Made by a program: the position numbers and the translations under genes
In this document: positions 8,189 through 13,488 of the stretch, piece after piece
Position numbering within the stretch: position 1 is the stretch's first letter
How the letters are laid out: every line of letters starts with the position of its first letter
Notes under the pieces: generated by a model
Told to the model about the DNA's origin: nothing
The model's database searches: none
The model's input: only the letters and a program-made list of their open reading frames with translations
DNA from: Bacteroidales bacterium
GTDB taxonomy: Bacteria; Bacteroidota; Bacteroidia; Bacteroidales; Bacteroidaceae
Direction: 5' to 3'
DNA: 15,788 nucleotides
Assembly (NCBI GenBank): GCA_004555425.1
Contig: SFID01000047.1
Coordinates: forward strand, 1 to 15,788

Positions 8189-8223
8189 AAGGGTCGTGTC
8201 TTTCCAGAGGCACGACCCTTTTT
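8189..8223 (+). terminator. rpsA intrinsic terminator
   Basis: AAGGGTCGTG (8189-8198) and CACGACCCTT (8211-8220) form a perfect 10-bp stem around a 12-base loop, and the T run continues to 8223. It is 93 bp after the rpsA stop. The A-rich run before the stem means it could also work on the other strand. Confidence 0.85.
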
Positions 8224-8329
8224 CGTTCATACCCGTGGCGAGTGGGTGGCAACGTTTCCCGCCAGCCTTATTTGATTATTCCAACAGCGCTGGCGCCCAT
8301 GTGTCTAGTGGTAAAAGGTTTCGTGGATA

Positions 8330-8369
8330 GTATTGCAAACGCAATACCAGTGCTTCTGTTTATAGAAGC
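8330..8369 (+). other. Two adjacent perfect hairpins in non-coding DNA
   Basis: GTATTGC-AAAC-GCAATAC (8330-8347) is followed four bases later by GCTTCT-GTTTAT-AGAAGC (8352-8369). A third pair, TGATGGG (8404-8410) with CCCATCA (8444-8450), lies downstream. Such back-to-back helices suit a folded RNA, but no promoter box is evident and no known RNA family is recognised. Confidence 0.4.
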
Positions 8370-8485
8370 TGCTTATAACGAGAGACCATCGGGAACTCAT
8401 TCATTGATGGGAATTGGCTAAATCATTCGCGGTGGCGATGAAACCCATCAGCCCGATATTCAATTTTTCCTAGGACATTCCCAGC

Positions 8486-8594
8486 GACCACCGCCCGATG
8501 GCCACGTGACCACCGCCCGATGGCCACGTGACCACCGCCCGATGGCCACGTGACCACCGCCCGATGGTCGCGCGACCACCGCCCGATGGTCGCT
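8486..8594. repeat. Five-copy 22-bp tandem repeat
   Basis: Units start at 8486, 8508, 8530, 8552 and 8574. Each begins GACCACCGCCCGATGG. The first three end CCACGT and are identical, so that CACGTG palindromes form at the junctions; the fourth ends TCGCGC and the fifth TCGCT. The 22-bp period is not a multiple of three, so the array is unlikely to be coding. A partial GACCACCGC recurs at 8767-8775. Confidence 0.9.
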
Positions 8595-8610
8595 GACTAT
8601 GTGCCGAAGA

Positions 8611-8696
8611 AAAACGGGAAAGTCCGATGCAAAATCGGGAAAGTCCGACGAATAAAACGGGAAAGTCCGATGCAAAATCGGGAAAGCCAAAGGATG
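8611..8696. repeat. Two-level 43-bp tandem repeat
   Basis: Two 43-bp units (8611-8653 and 8654-8696) each consist of two related half-units built on AAAACGGGAAAGTCCGATGC and AAAATCGGGAAAGTCC. The first 36 or so bases are identical, and the last half-unit decays to GGGAAAGCCAAAGG. There are no unique spacers, so it is not a CRISPR array. It starts 16 bp after the 22-bp array. Confidence 0.85.
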
Positions 8697-8707
8697 TGCC
8701 CGAAACG

Positions 8708-8747
8708 ACATTGCCAGCGCTCCACAGACGTAGAACGCTGGCAATGT
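8708..8747. repeat. 12-bp perfect inverted repeat
   Basis: ACATTGCCAGCG (8708-8719) and CGCTGGCAATGT (8736-8747) flank a 16-base loop. No T run follows on either strand, so it is not a typical terminator. It may be a small palindromic repeat or a structured RNA end. Confidence 0.65.
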
Positions 8748-8930
8748 AAATCAGAGGAAGGAGAACGACCACCGCTTGTGGCAAATCCTAACGCTGTAAG
8801 TTGGTTCTCACTGACGATTGGTTGAGCCCCAAGAATCGTTGACCGCAGATAGCAAGCGTGTCGCAGCCGACAATATCGCTATAAGTGCTGACCCTGTTAT
8901 TGATGCGGCAAGAACTATTGTTGCCGTCCG

Positions 8931-8964
8931 CAAAAATAAAAACCTACGGCACGATAGCCGAACG
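8931..8964 (-). terminator. Possible terminator of the zinc-motif lipoprotein gene
   Basis: On the minus strand a short CGGC...GCCG helix with imperfect outer pairing (about 8945-8964) is followed by TTTTTATTTTT (8931-8941). It lies about 40 bp after the lipoprotein stop. The stem is weak. Confidence 0.35.
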
Positions 8965-9002
8965 TAATTTCCGATCCATTGTAAACTAATAGATAGAGCG
9001 AC

Positions 9003-9500
9003 CTAAAGTCTACCCGACCCATAGCAAGACTGGCAGCGTCCACTACCATGGCATTGCGAACAATCCATGATGCCGCCAGGTTGTCCATACATTCCTTCGT
9101 AGCGATACTCGCCACGGCCGGCACACATGGAGCACTTCCCGTTGCCGTGACAAATGGGGCATTCCGTATAGTCGCGTCCGCCGCCACCGCCAGAGCCACC
9201 ATTGTAGTTGCCGCCACCGCCAGAGCCACCGCCAAACATGTTATTTATGGTGTTGATGTCCTGCTGTAATTTGGCTGCTTTACTTTGAGGCATCTTACCC
9301 GTACCATTGCATCCACTGCATTTTTCCTTGGGCGCAAAGACATCCCCCGGCATATATGAAAAAATGCCAGTGCCTCCACACATTGGACACATCACTTCGG
9401 GTTCATCATTCCCAAAAAGGCTAAAACTGCGAGAAGAGTTACTGCCGCATGCCACAAACAGGCAGCAAGCAATCATACAAAGAAATAATTTTGTTTTCAT
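9003..9500 (-). CDS. Lipoprotein with six DnaJ-type CxxCxGxG zinc motifs
   Basis: A 165-residue protein with a signal peptide and lipobox (LFVAC, lipidated cysteine 18), so an envelope protein. It has six CxxCxGxG motifs, the zinc-binding repeat of the DnaJ central domain: CPMCGGTG (38), CSGCNGTG (61), CPICHGNG (114), CSMCAGRG (123), CSQCHGSG (147) and CQSCYGSG (156). The last four form two tight tandem pairs. A helical segment (about 70-88) and a glycine-rich linker (89-108) separate the first pair from the rest. There is no J domain. By analogy with DnaJ the motifs should bind zinc and may bind unfolded protein, but the function is unknown. An in-frame ATG 11 codons upstream would place charged residues before the signal, so the start at 9500 is preferred. 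Confidence 0.85.
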   Translation of the reverse strand: MKTKLFLCMIACCLFVACGSNSSRSFSLFGNDEPEVMCPMCGGTGIFSYMPGDVFAPKEKCSGCNGTGKMPQSKAAKLQQDINTINNMFGGGSGGGGNYNGGSGGGGGRDYTECPICHGNGKCSMCAGRGEYRYEGMYGQPGGIMDCSQCHGSGRCQSCYGSGRL

Positions 9501-9530
9501 AAGAAACTTATTTAGAGGATTGATATGCCG

Positions 9531-9538
9531 CAAATTTA
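9531..9538 (-). promoter_or_regulatory. Probable -7 box for the zinc-motif lipoprotein
   Basis: TAAATTTG on the minus strand matches TAnnTTTG and lies 31 bp upstream of the ATG at 9500. No TTTG is found at the -33 spacing. Its presence suggests the gene has its own start rather than relying only on read-through from rlmI. Confidence 0.45.
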
Positions 9539-9588
9539 TAGAGATCGGTTCTATAAATGAATTTCAATGCGAAGACGTTTGTCTGATG

Positions 9589-10848
9589 TTATTCCACCTG
9601 CAGCACCAGGCCCTTGAGGTATTCACCCTCGGGATGGTATATGTTGATGGGGTGGTCGGCGGGCTGGTGGAGTTGGTGGAGGATGCGGACGTGGCGACCG
9701 CTTTGGGCGGCTGCGGTGAAGACGGCTAGGCGGAACTGGTCCTTGTTGACTGCTTGCGAACAACTGAAGGTGAAGACGATGCCGCCCTTGCGGATTTTGC
9801 GGAAGGCGATGGCGTTGAGGCGGGTATAGCCCTTGAGGGCATTGCGCAGGGCATCGCGGTGCTTGGCAAAGGCGGGCGGGTCGAGGACGATGAGGTCGTA
9901 GTCGCTGCCCGCTTGTTCCAAGAACTTGAAGGCGTCCTCGGCATAGGCTTCGTGGCGCGTGTCGCCCGGGAAATTGAGTTCGGCGTTGGCGCGTGTCAGT
10001 TCGATGGCCTTCTCGCTGCAATCCACGGAGTGAACGCACTCCGCACCACCGCGCAGGGCATAGACGGAGAAGCCGCCCGTGTAGCAGAACATATTGAGGA
10101 CGCGGCGTCCTTTGGCGTACTGCTCAAGGAGGCTGCGGTTGTCGCGCTGGTCCACGAAGAATCCCGTCTTCTGTCCGCGCAACCAGTCAATGTGGAATTT
10201 CAGTCCGTTCTCGATGGCCACATCTTCGGGGTCGCCGCCGATGAGAAACCCGTTTTCTTGTCCGAGGTCGGCCTTGAAGGGGAGGGTAGTCTCCGATTTG
10301 TAATAAACATTCTTGATGGTGCCGCGAGTGGCGCTCATCAGGGCCTGTGCAATCGTTTCGCGCTCGTAGTGCATGCCGACAGAGTGCGCCTGCATAACGG
10401 CCGTTTGGCCATAGACATCGATGACGAGGCCTGGTAGACGGTCGCCTTCGCCATGGACGAGGCGGTAGATGTTGCCGCGCTGGCTCTCGGCGAGGTCGAG
10501 GGTAAGGCGCAGGGCGTAGGCTTCGCTGAGGCGTGTGGTCCAGAAGGCTTCGTCAATCGTTTCGCGCTCGAAGGAGAGCACGCGCACAGCGATGGATCCA
10601 ATCTGGTAGTGCCCAATGGCCAGAAATTGGCCCTCGGCATCGTAAACCTCCACCCGTTCGCCCTCTTGCAGGCCTTCGGATTTCAGGGCTATGGCTCCCG
10701 AGAATACCCACGGGTGAAAGCGGCCCAGACTCTCGGACTTGCCGGGGTAGAGGCTGACGTACTTGGCGTTGGTATCGGGTGTGGCAATGGGCGTGGGCGC
10801 AATGCGCTCGCGGCGGTGGGGACGGCGGTGATGATATTGGGATGGCAT
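9589..10848 (-). CDS. rlmI: RlmI/RlmK-family class I SAM rRNA methyltransferase
   Basis: Members of this family methylate 23S rRNA; E. coli RlmI makes 5-methylcytosine at position 1962. The 419 residues show an N-terminal PUA RNA-binding domain (about 29-105, with LGRFHPWVFSGAI), a linker domain with LVHGEGDRLPGLVIDVYG, and a C-terminal SAM-binding Rossmann fold with VLNMFCYTGGFSVYA, LDPPAFAKH (DPP at 323-325) and FSCSQAV. C363 is the likely catalytic cysteine. The first 27 residues (basic, Pro/Arg/His-rich) are an unusual extension before the PUA domain, but no later ATG is available. The start overlaps the exonuclease stop as TAATG, suggesting translational coupling. Family is certain; the exact modified base is inferred. 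Confidence 0.92.
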   Translation of the reverse strand: MPSQYHHRRPHRRERIAPTPIATPDTNAKYVSLYPGKSESLGRFHPWVFSGAIALKSEGLQEGERVEVYDAEGQFLAIGHYQIGSIAVRVLSFERETIDEAFWTTRLSEAYALRLTLDLAESQRGNIYRLVHGEGDRLPGLVIDVYGQTAVMQAHSVGMHYERETIAQALMSATRGTIKNVYYKSETTLPFKADLGQENGFLIGGDPEDVAIENGLKFHIDWLRGQKTGFFVDQRDNRSLLEQYAKGRRVLNMFCYTGGFSVYALRGGAECVHSVDCSEKAIELTRANAELNFPGDTRHEAYAEDAFKFLEQAGSDYDLIVLDPPAFAKHRDALRNALKGYTRLNAIAFRKIRKGGIVFTFSCSQAVNKDQFRLAVFTAAAQSGRHVRILHQLHQPADHPINIYHPEGEYLKGLVLQVE

Positions 10849-11483
10849 TATTTCGGTTCGTTTTCGGGTTGAATCAGCGTGTAGTTGCCGCTCTGACGGA
10901 GGCGCAGGAGTTCCTCGTAGAGCAGGATGCAGGCGTAGGCATCGGTGGCGGCATAGACCTTTTGGGATTGGGTGAGTGTGTCGGCCTCCCAGTTGCTGAG
11001 TTGGGCGGTTTTGGAGATGCGCTGGCCGAAGATGTTGGCAAACAGTTTTTGCAGACTCATGTCTTCAATGCCAAAGAGTTTGGCCTTCTCCTGCAGGTCG
11101 ATGCAACCGCCAGGCGTGAAGGAGCGGCGGCCGCGCAGCATCATGAAATCGTCGCGCAGGGAGAGGCCCACCTTCGTGATGGCGGGGTCTGAGAGGAGTT
11201 CAACGAGGCAGGGGGCGAAGCCCAGCATGTTGAGGCGGAAGAGGAAGCAGATGTCGCGGTCGCTCACTTGGAGGAGGGCCACCTTGTGCTTCTCGCCCTT
11301 GCGAAAGGAGGGGCGTGTCTCGGTGTCAATGCCGAGGAGCGGGGCTCCCTTGAGTGCACGGACGGCGCGGATGGCTTCGCTCTCCGACTGGATGACTTCG
11401 ATGCGTCCCTCAAAGGTGAAGCGCGGCAGGTCGGGGATGATGGTCTTGGGCGTGCTGACGTAGAGTTGTTTGGGTGTGGGCAT
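10848..11483 (-). CDS. DEDDy 3'-5' exonuclease (RNase D/WRN-like domain)
   Basis: The 211-residue protein consists almost entirely of one 3'-5' exonuclease domain. Exo I is GIDTETRPSF (D53, E55), Exo II is VGLSLRDDF (D111 likely) and Exo III is YAATDAYACILLYEEL (Y177, D181). All four metal-binding carboxylates and the Exo III tyrosine are present, so it should be active. Substrate (RNA or DNA) cannot be told from sequence. It lacks the C-terminal HRDC domain of full RNase D. It lies between DUF5063 and rlmI on the same strand and overlaps rlmI by one base, which favours an RNA-related role by context only. Confidence 0.9.
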   Translation of the reverse strand: MPTPKQLYVSTPKTIIPDLPRFTFEGRIEVIQSESEAIRAVRALKGAPLLGIDTETRPSFRKGEKHKVALLQVSDRDICFLFRLNMLGFAPCLVELLSDPAITKVGLSLRDDFMMLRGRRSFTPGGCIDLQEKAKLFGIEDMSLQKLFANIFGQRISKTAQLSNWEADTLTQSQKVYAATDAYACILLYEELLRLRQSGNYTLIQPENEPK

Positions 11484-11541
11484 AGTGTGGGGAAGGGCTA
11501 CGGCCAGGGCAATGGGAAAAGGCGATGGTGTAGCGCAGGAA

Positions 11542-12045
11542 TCAAATCGTGAATCTTACATCGTGAATGGCGCGTAGGGCACTGAGCAATCGGCCGCCCC
11601 AATAAGTCTCAAAGGAATCAATGGCTTCGCCAACGGCCACCTGCATGGCTTCTTCGTGACCCTCGCGGAAGGTTTCAACGGCATTGCGAACGGCCTGATA
11701 TACATCGGCCAGGTCTTCGCTGACGGTGCGCAGCACGGGTTCTTCGGAATACTTGAAGTCCTCCACGAAGGCATCCAAGTAGTCATCGCCCTCGGCCATA
11801 ACAGTGGCCACGCAGCGGCGGATGTACTCGTAGTCGTCCTCCGTGACGTGGTCCTCGGTGAAGCCTGGCAGGTCGTCGGCTTTCTTGAGCAGCGAGGTTT
11901 TGAGGTAGAGCATGGGCAGGCAGACGCGCATCACTTCCACGAAGTCTGCTCGCTCCGTGCCTTCGCACTGCTCCAACTGCTTGCAAAACTCCGTGCAGAC
12001 CGTCATCCATTCCAGTACGGGCTGGGAGTAAACGTACTGTTCCAT
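11542..12045 (-). CDS. DUF5063 family protein
   Basis: A soluble, mostly helical, acidic protein of 167 residues with no signal peptide. It matches the DUF5063 family of Bacteroidota as I recall it (LPMLYLKTSLLK near the N-terminal third, YWGGRLLSALRAIHD at the C-terminus). Function is unknown and no catalytic motif is visible. Its ATG is 3 bp after the bcp stop, and it is followed 58 bp later by the exonuclease, a neighbourhood I believe is common in Bacteroidales. It is probably cytoplasmic and co-transcribed with its neighbours. Confidence 0.82.
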   Translation of the reverse strand: MEQYVYSQPVLEWMTVCTEFCKQLEQCEGTERADFVEVMRVCLPMLYLKTSLLKKADDLPGFTEDHVTEDDYEYIRRCVATVMAEGDDYLDAFVEDFKYSEEPVLRTVSEDLADVYQAVRNAVETFREGHEEAMQVAVGEAIDSFETYWGGRLLSALRAIHDVRFTI

Positions 12046-12048
12046 GCC

Positions 12049-12516
12049 CTATGCTTCGTTTTGGATGTACTGGAGAATCTGCTCGGCGTGAATCTTCGTC
12101 TTGATTTCCTTGGGTGTGAATATTTTCTCAATGATGCCCTCCTCGTTGACGAGGTAGGTAGTGCGCAGGATGCCGATGGTGCGGCGACCGCAGGCTACCT
12201 TCTCGCCCCAGCAGCCGAGGGCCTGCAAAAGGGTGGTTTCGGTGTCGGCAATCAAGGGGAACTCTAGGCCCTGGGCATCGGCAAACTTCTTCTGCAACGC
12301 CTGCTTGTCGCGGCTCACCCCGATGATGTCGTAGCCAGCGGCGGCCAACTCTTCGCGGTGGGCTTGCAGCGAGCACGCCTCGGCCGTACAGCCGCTCGTG
12401 TTGGCTTTGGGGTAACTGTAAAGAATGAGTTTGCGGCCACGATAGTCGCTGCTCTTTATCTCACGTCCGTCTTGGTCTGTGCCAAGAATCTCGGGAATTT
12501 TGTCTCCAACGTTCAT
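12049..12516 (-). CDS. bcp: Thioredoxin-dependent thiol peroxidase (BCP/PrxQ)
   Basis: This atypical 2-Cys peroxiredoxin reduces hydrogen peroxide and organic hydroperoxides with electrons from thioredoxin, in the cytoplasm. The 155 residues fit the family length. The active-site segment is YSYPKANTSGCTAEACSLQ, with peroxidatic C43 and resolving C48 five residues later, as in E. coli BCP; the usual PxxxT/S-C environment is kept (P36, T40, C43). It is the first gene of a leftward cluster with DUF5063, an exonuclease and rlmI. Confidence 0.95.
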   Translation of the reverse strand: MNVGDKIPEILGTDQDGREIKSSDYRGRKLILYSYPKANTSGCTAEACSLQAHREELAAAGYDIIGVSRDKQALQKKFADAQGLEFPLIADTETTLLQALGCWGEKVACGRRTIGILRTTYLVNEEGIIEKIFTPKEIKTKIHAEQILQYIQNEA

Positions 12517-12580
12517 AATCTTTCTATATATAATAAGGAGTGAATAATCGGATGGCTAACGAGCCTTCAATAAGCGTTTG

Positions 12581-12611
12581 CAAAATTGTCAAAAAAACTT
12601 GAGGGGACAAA
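12581..12611 (-). promoter_or_regulatory. Probable promoter of bcp and the downstream cluster
   Basis: On the minus strand TTTG (12608-12611) is followed after 19 bp by CAATTTTG (12581-12588), one base short of the TAnnTTTG consensus. A start near 12574 would leave a leader of about 58 nt before bcp. Confidence 0.45.
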
Positions 12612-12726
12612 GCACTGCGTGGCGAAAACTTGCAGCTACTCAGTTCGTTTTCATGTTGTTTTCATGCGAAGGCAATGGGTCGCACGTGGCTCGAGGCCCA
12701 ATGTTAAAACCAAGATAAAACCTTTT

Positions 12727-12768
12727 GGGAATTAGGAATTGGGAATTAGGAATTGGGAATTAGGAATT
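12727..12768. repeat. Three perfect 14-bp tandem repeats
   Basis: The 14-mer GGGAATTAGGAATT occurs three times without change (12727, 12741, 12755). About 18 bp on, 12786-12805 is a 7-bp tandem (CTAACTC units) that is nearly complementary to it. On the minus strand the two could pair through G-U wobbles. The AACTCCTAACTCC form recurs at 13178-13190, at the end of the DUF1294 gene. Confidence 0.85.
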
Positions 12769-12860
12769 GCCTTTCAATGAGGAAAAACTCCTAACTCCTA
12801 ACTCCTTCTATATAACAACCCGTTTTTTACCTAACGGAAATGGGGAAAGGCGGATGTGCG

Positions 12861-13106
12861 CGCCCTGAAAGGGCAACCCGCGCCTAGCCCAGGGCAGAGC
12901 GAAGCGGCGCCCTGGGTATTAGAAGCCATAGAAGGTTAACGCCCTGCAAGGGCAAAAGCATATATAAATGGTGTAATGACAGGATGTATGCTTTTACAGC
13001 TAAATTACGCTTTTGCCCTTGCAGGGCGCAACCTGAAACGAACGACTTCACCCAGGGCGCCGCTTCGCTCTGCCCTGGGCTAAGAGCAGGCTGCCCTTTC
13101 AGGGCG
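12861..13106. repeat. 246-bp inverted repeat with nested palindromes
   Basis: Arms of 99 bp (12861-12959) and 98 bp (13009-13106) are inverted, imperfect copies around a 49-bp centre. Each arm has three small palindromes in mirror order: GCCCTGAAAGGGC, a CCCAGGGC...GCCCTGGG hairpin with conserved AGAGCGAAGCG loop, and GCCCTGCAAGGGC. The palindromes are nearly identical between the arms while the spacers between them differ. This is the layout of paired REP-like elements. No transposase is present. A partial motif, TGCGCGCCCTG, recurs at both outer flanks (12856-12866 and 13127-13137). Confidence 0.85.
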
Positions 13107-13153
13107 TGCTTCAACCTCCGTGCACTATGCGCGCCCTGTTATTTAGATTTCTA

Positions 13154-13169
13154 TTGGGGTTCGCCCCAA
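13154..13169. other. Small hairpin after the DUF1294 gene
   Basis: TTGGGG-TTCG-CCCCAA is a perfect 6-bp stem with a four-base loop, 14 bp beyond the DUF1294 stop. There is no T run on the minus strand, so it is at best a weak terminator or RNA 3'-end structure. Confidence 0.4.
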
Positions 13170-13182
13170 CCGATACTAACTC

Positions 13183-13437
13183 CTAACTCCCCAGCCACCA
13201 AACGGCCACGACCAACTGTACGACCAAAATGAGCGGCAGGCCGAGGCGAAATTTCCAGTGAAGCGTCTTGTGGTGCCAAAGGCGCATGCCCAGCCACGCT
13301 CCAGCACTGCCGCCCAGCGCGGCCACCAGCAGCAGGGTGCGCTCGCGGATGCGCCGACGACCGCTGCGGGCGCGACGCTTGTCGAGGCCGTAGAGGCCAA
13401 AGGCCAGCAGGTTGAGCGCAAGGAGCAAGGCCCACAC
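13183..13437 (-). CDS. DUF1294 small membrane protein
   Basis: A protein of 84 residues with the DUF1294 pattern: a first hydrophobic helix (ALLLALNLLAFGLYG), the conserved YGLDKRRA, RIRE, ALGGSAGAWLGM and HHKT motifs, and a final hydrophobic helix (LPLILVVQLVVAVWWL). It is therefore a small inner-membrane protein with about three hydrophobic stretches. Its function is unknown. The start is a GTG at 13435-13437, chosen because family members begin only 10-15 residues before YGxDK; no in-frame ATG is available. It follows the DUF4838 gene by 51 bp on the same strand and in the same frame, so it may be co-transcribed. Confidence 0.8.
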   Translation of the reverse strand: MWALLLALNLLAFGLYGLDKRRARSGRRRIRERTLLLVAALGGSAGAWLGMRLWHHKTLHWKFRLGLPLILVVQLVVAVWWLGS

Positions 13438-13488
13438 GGCAGGATAGGTGTAGAGGTCATAGACCAGACGGTTCCACCGCCGTTGCAG

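Larger units (their letters stand above)
8224..8930. other. Gene-free, repeat-rich region
   Basis: About 700 bp without a believable gene. Open frames here are short, overlap repeats and lack family features. The region holds consecutive small hairpins (8330-8369), a 22-bp tandem array (8486-8594), a two-level 43-bp repeat (8611-8696), a 12-bp inverted repeat (8708-8747) and a weaker ACGATT/AATCGT pair near 8814-8839. It is bounded by the rpsA terminator and a possible terminator of the zinc-motif lipoprotein gene, so it is not clearly part of either transcript. Confidence 0.7.
12517..13182. other. Intergenic region between bcp and DUF1294
   Basis: These 666 bp separate the divergently placed ends of two units: the bcp promoter side on the left and the DUF1294 3' side on the right. 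They hold the bcp promoter, the 14-bp and 7-bp tandem repeats, the 246-bp inverted repeat and a small hairpin. Open frames inside the inverted repeat are mirror by-products. AACTCCTAACTCC occurs in the same orientation on both sides of the inverted repeat (12786-12798 and 13178-13190). Confidence 0.75.

Noticed and set aside
6300..8252. 650-codon open frame antisense to rpsA
   Set aside because: It mirrors rpsA exactly and is rich in Leu/Val/Glu as expected from the complement of a strongly biased gene. It has no family features.
8291..8363. tRNA-like stretch (GTCTAGTGGTA, resembling a D arm, followed by a hairpin)
   Set aside because: There is no matching acceptor stem, no T-arm GTTCGA sequence and no proper 7-base anticodon loop.
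8486..8696. Possible CRISPR array
   Set aside because: The repeats are directly tandem without unique spacers, and no cas genes are present.
8550..8825. 91-codon plus-strand frame and mirrored minus-strand frames (8460-8784)
   Set aside because: They are made mostly of the tandem repeats and inverted repeat, with no domain or lipobox and no start signal.
12701..12730. ATGTTAAAAC followed by A/T-rich DNA as a third copy of the terminal element
   Set aside because: Only about ten bases match; the -33/-7 boxes and the hairpin are absent.
12884..13232. Short frames on both strands in the inverted repeat
   Set aside because: The peptides are products of the palindromes (mirror versions occur on the other strand).
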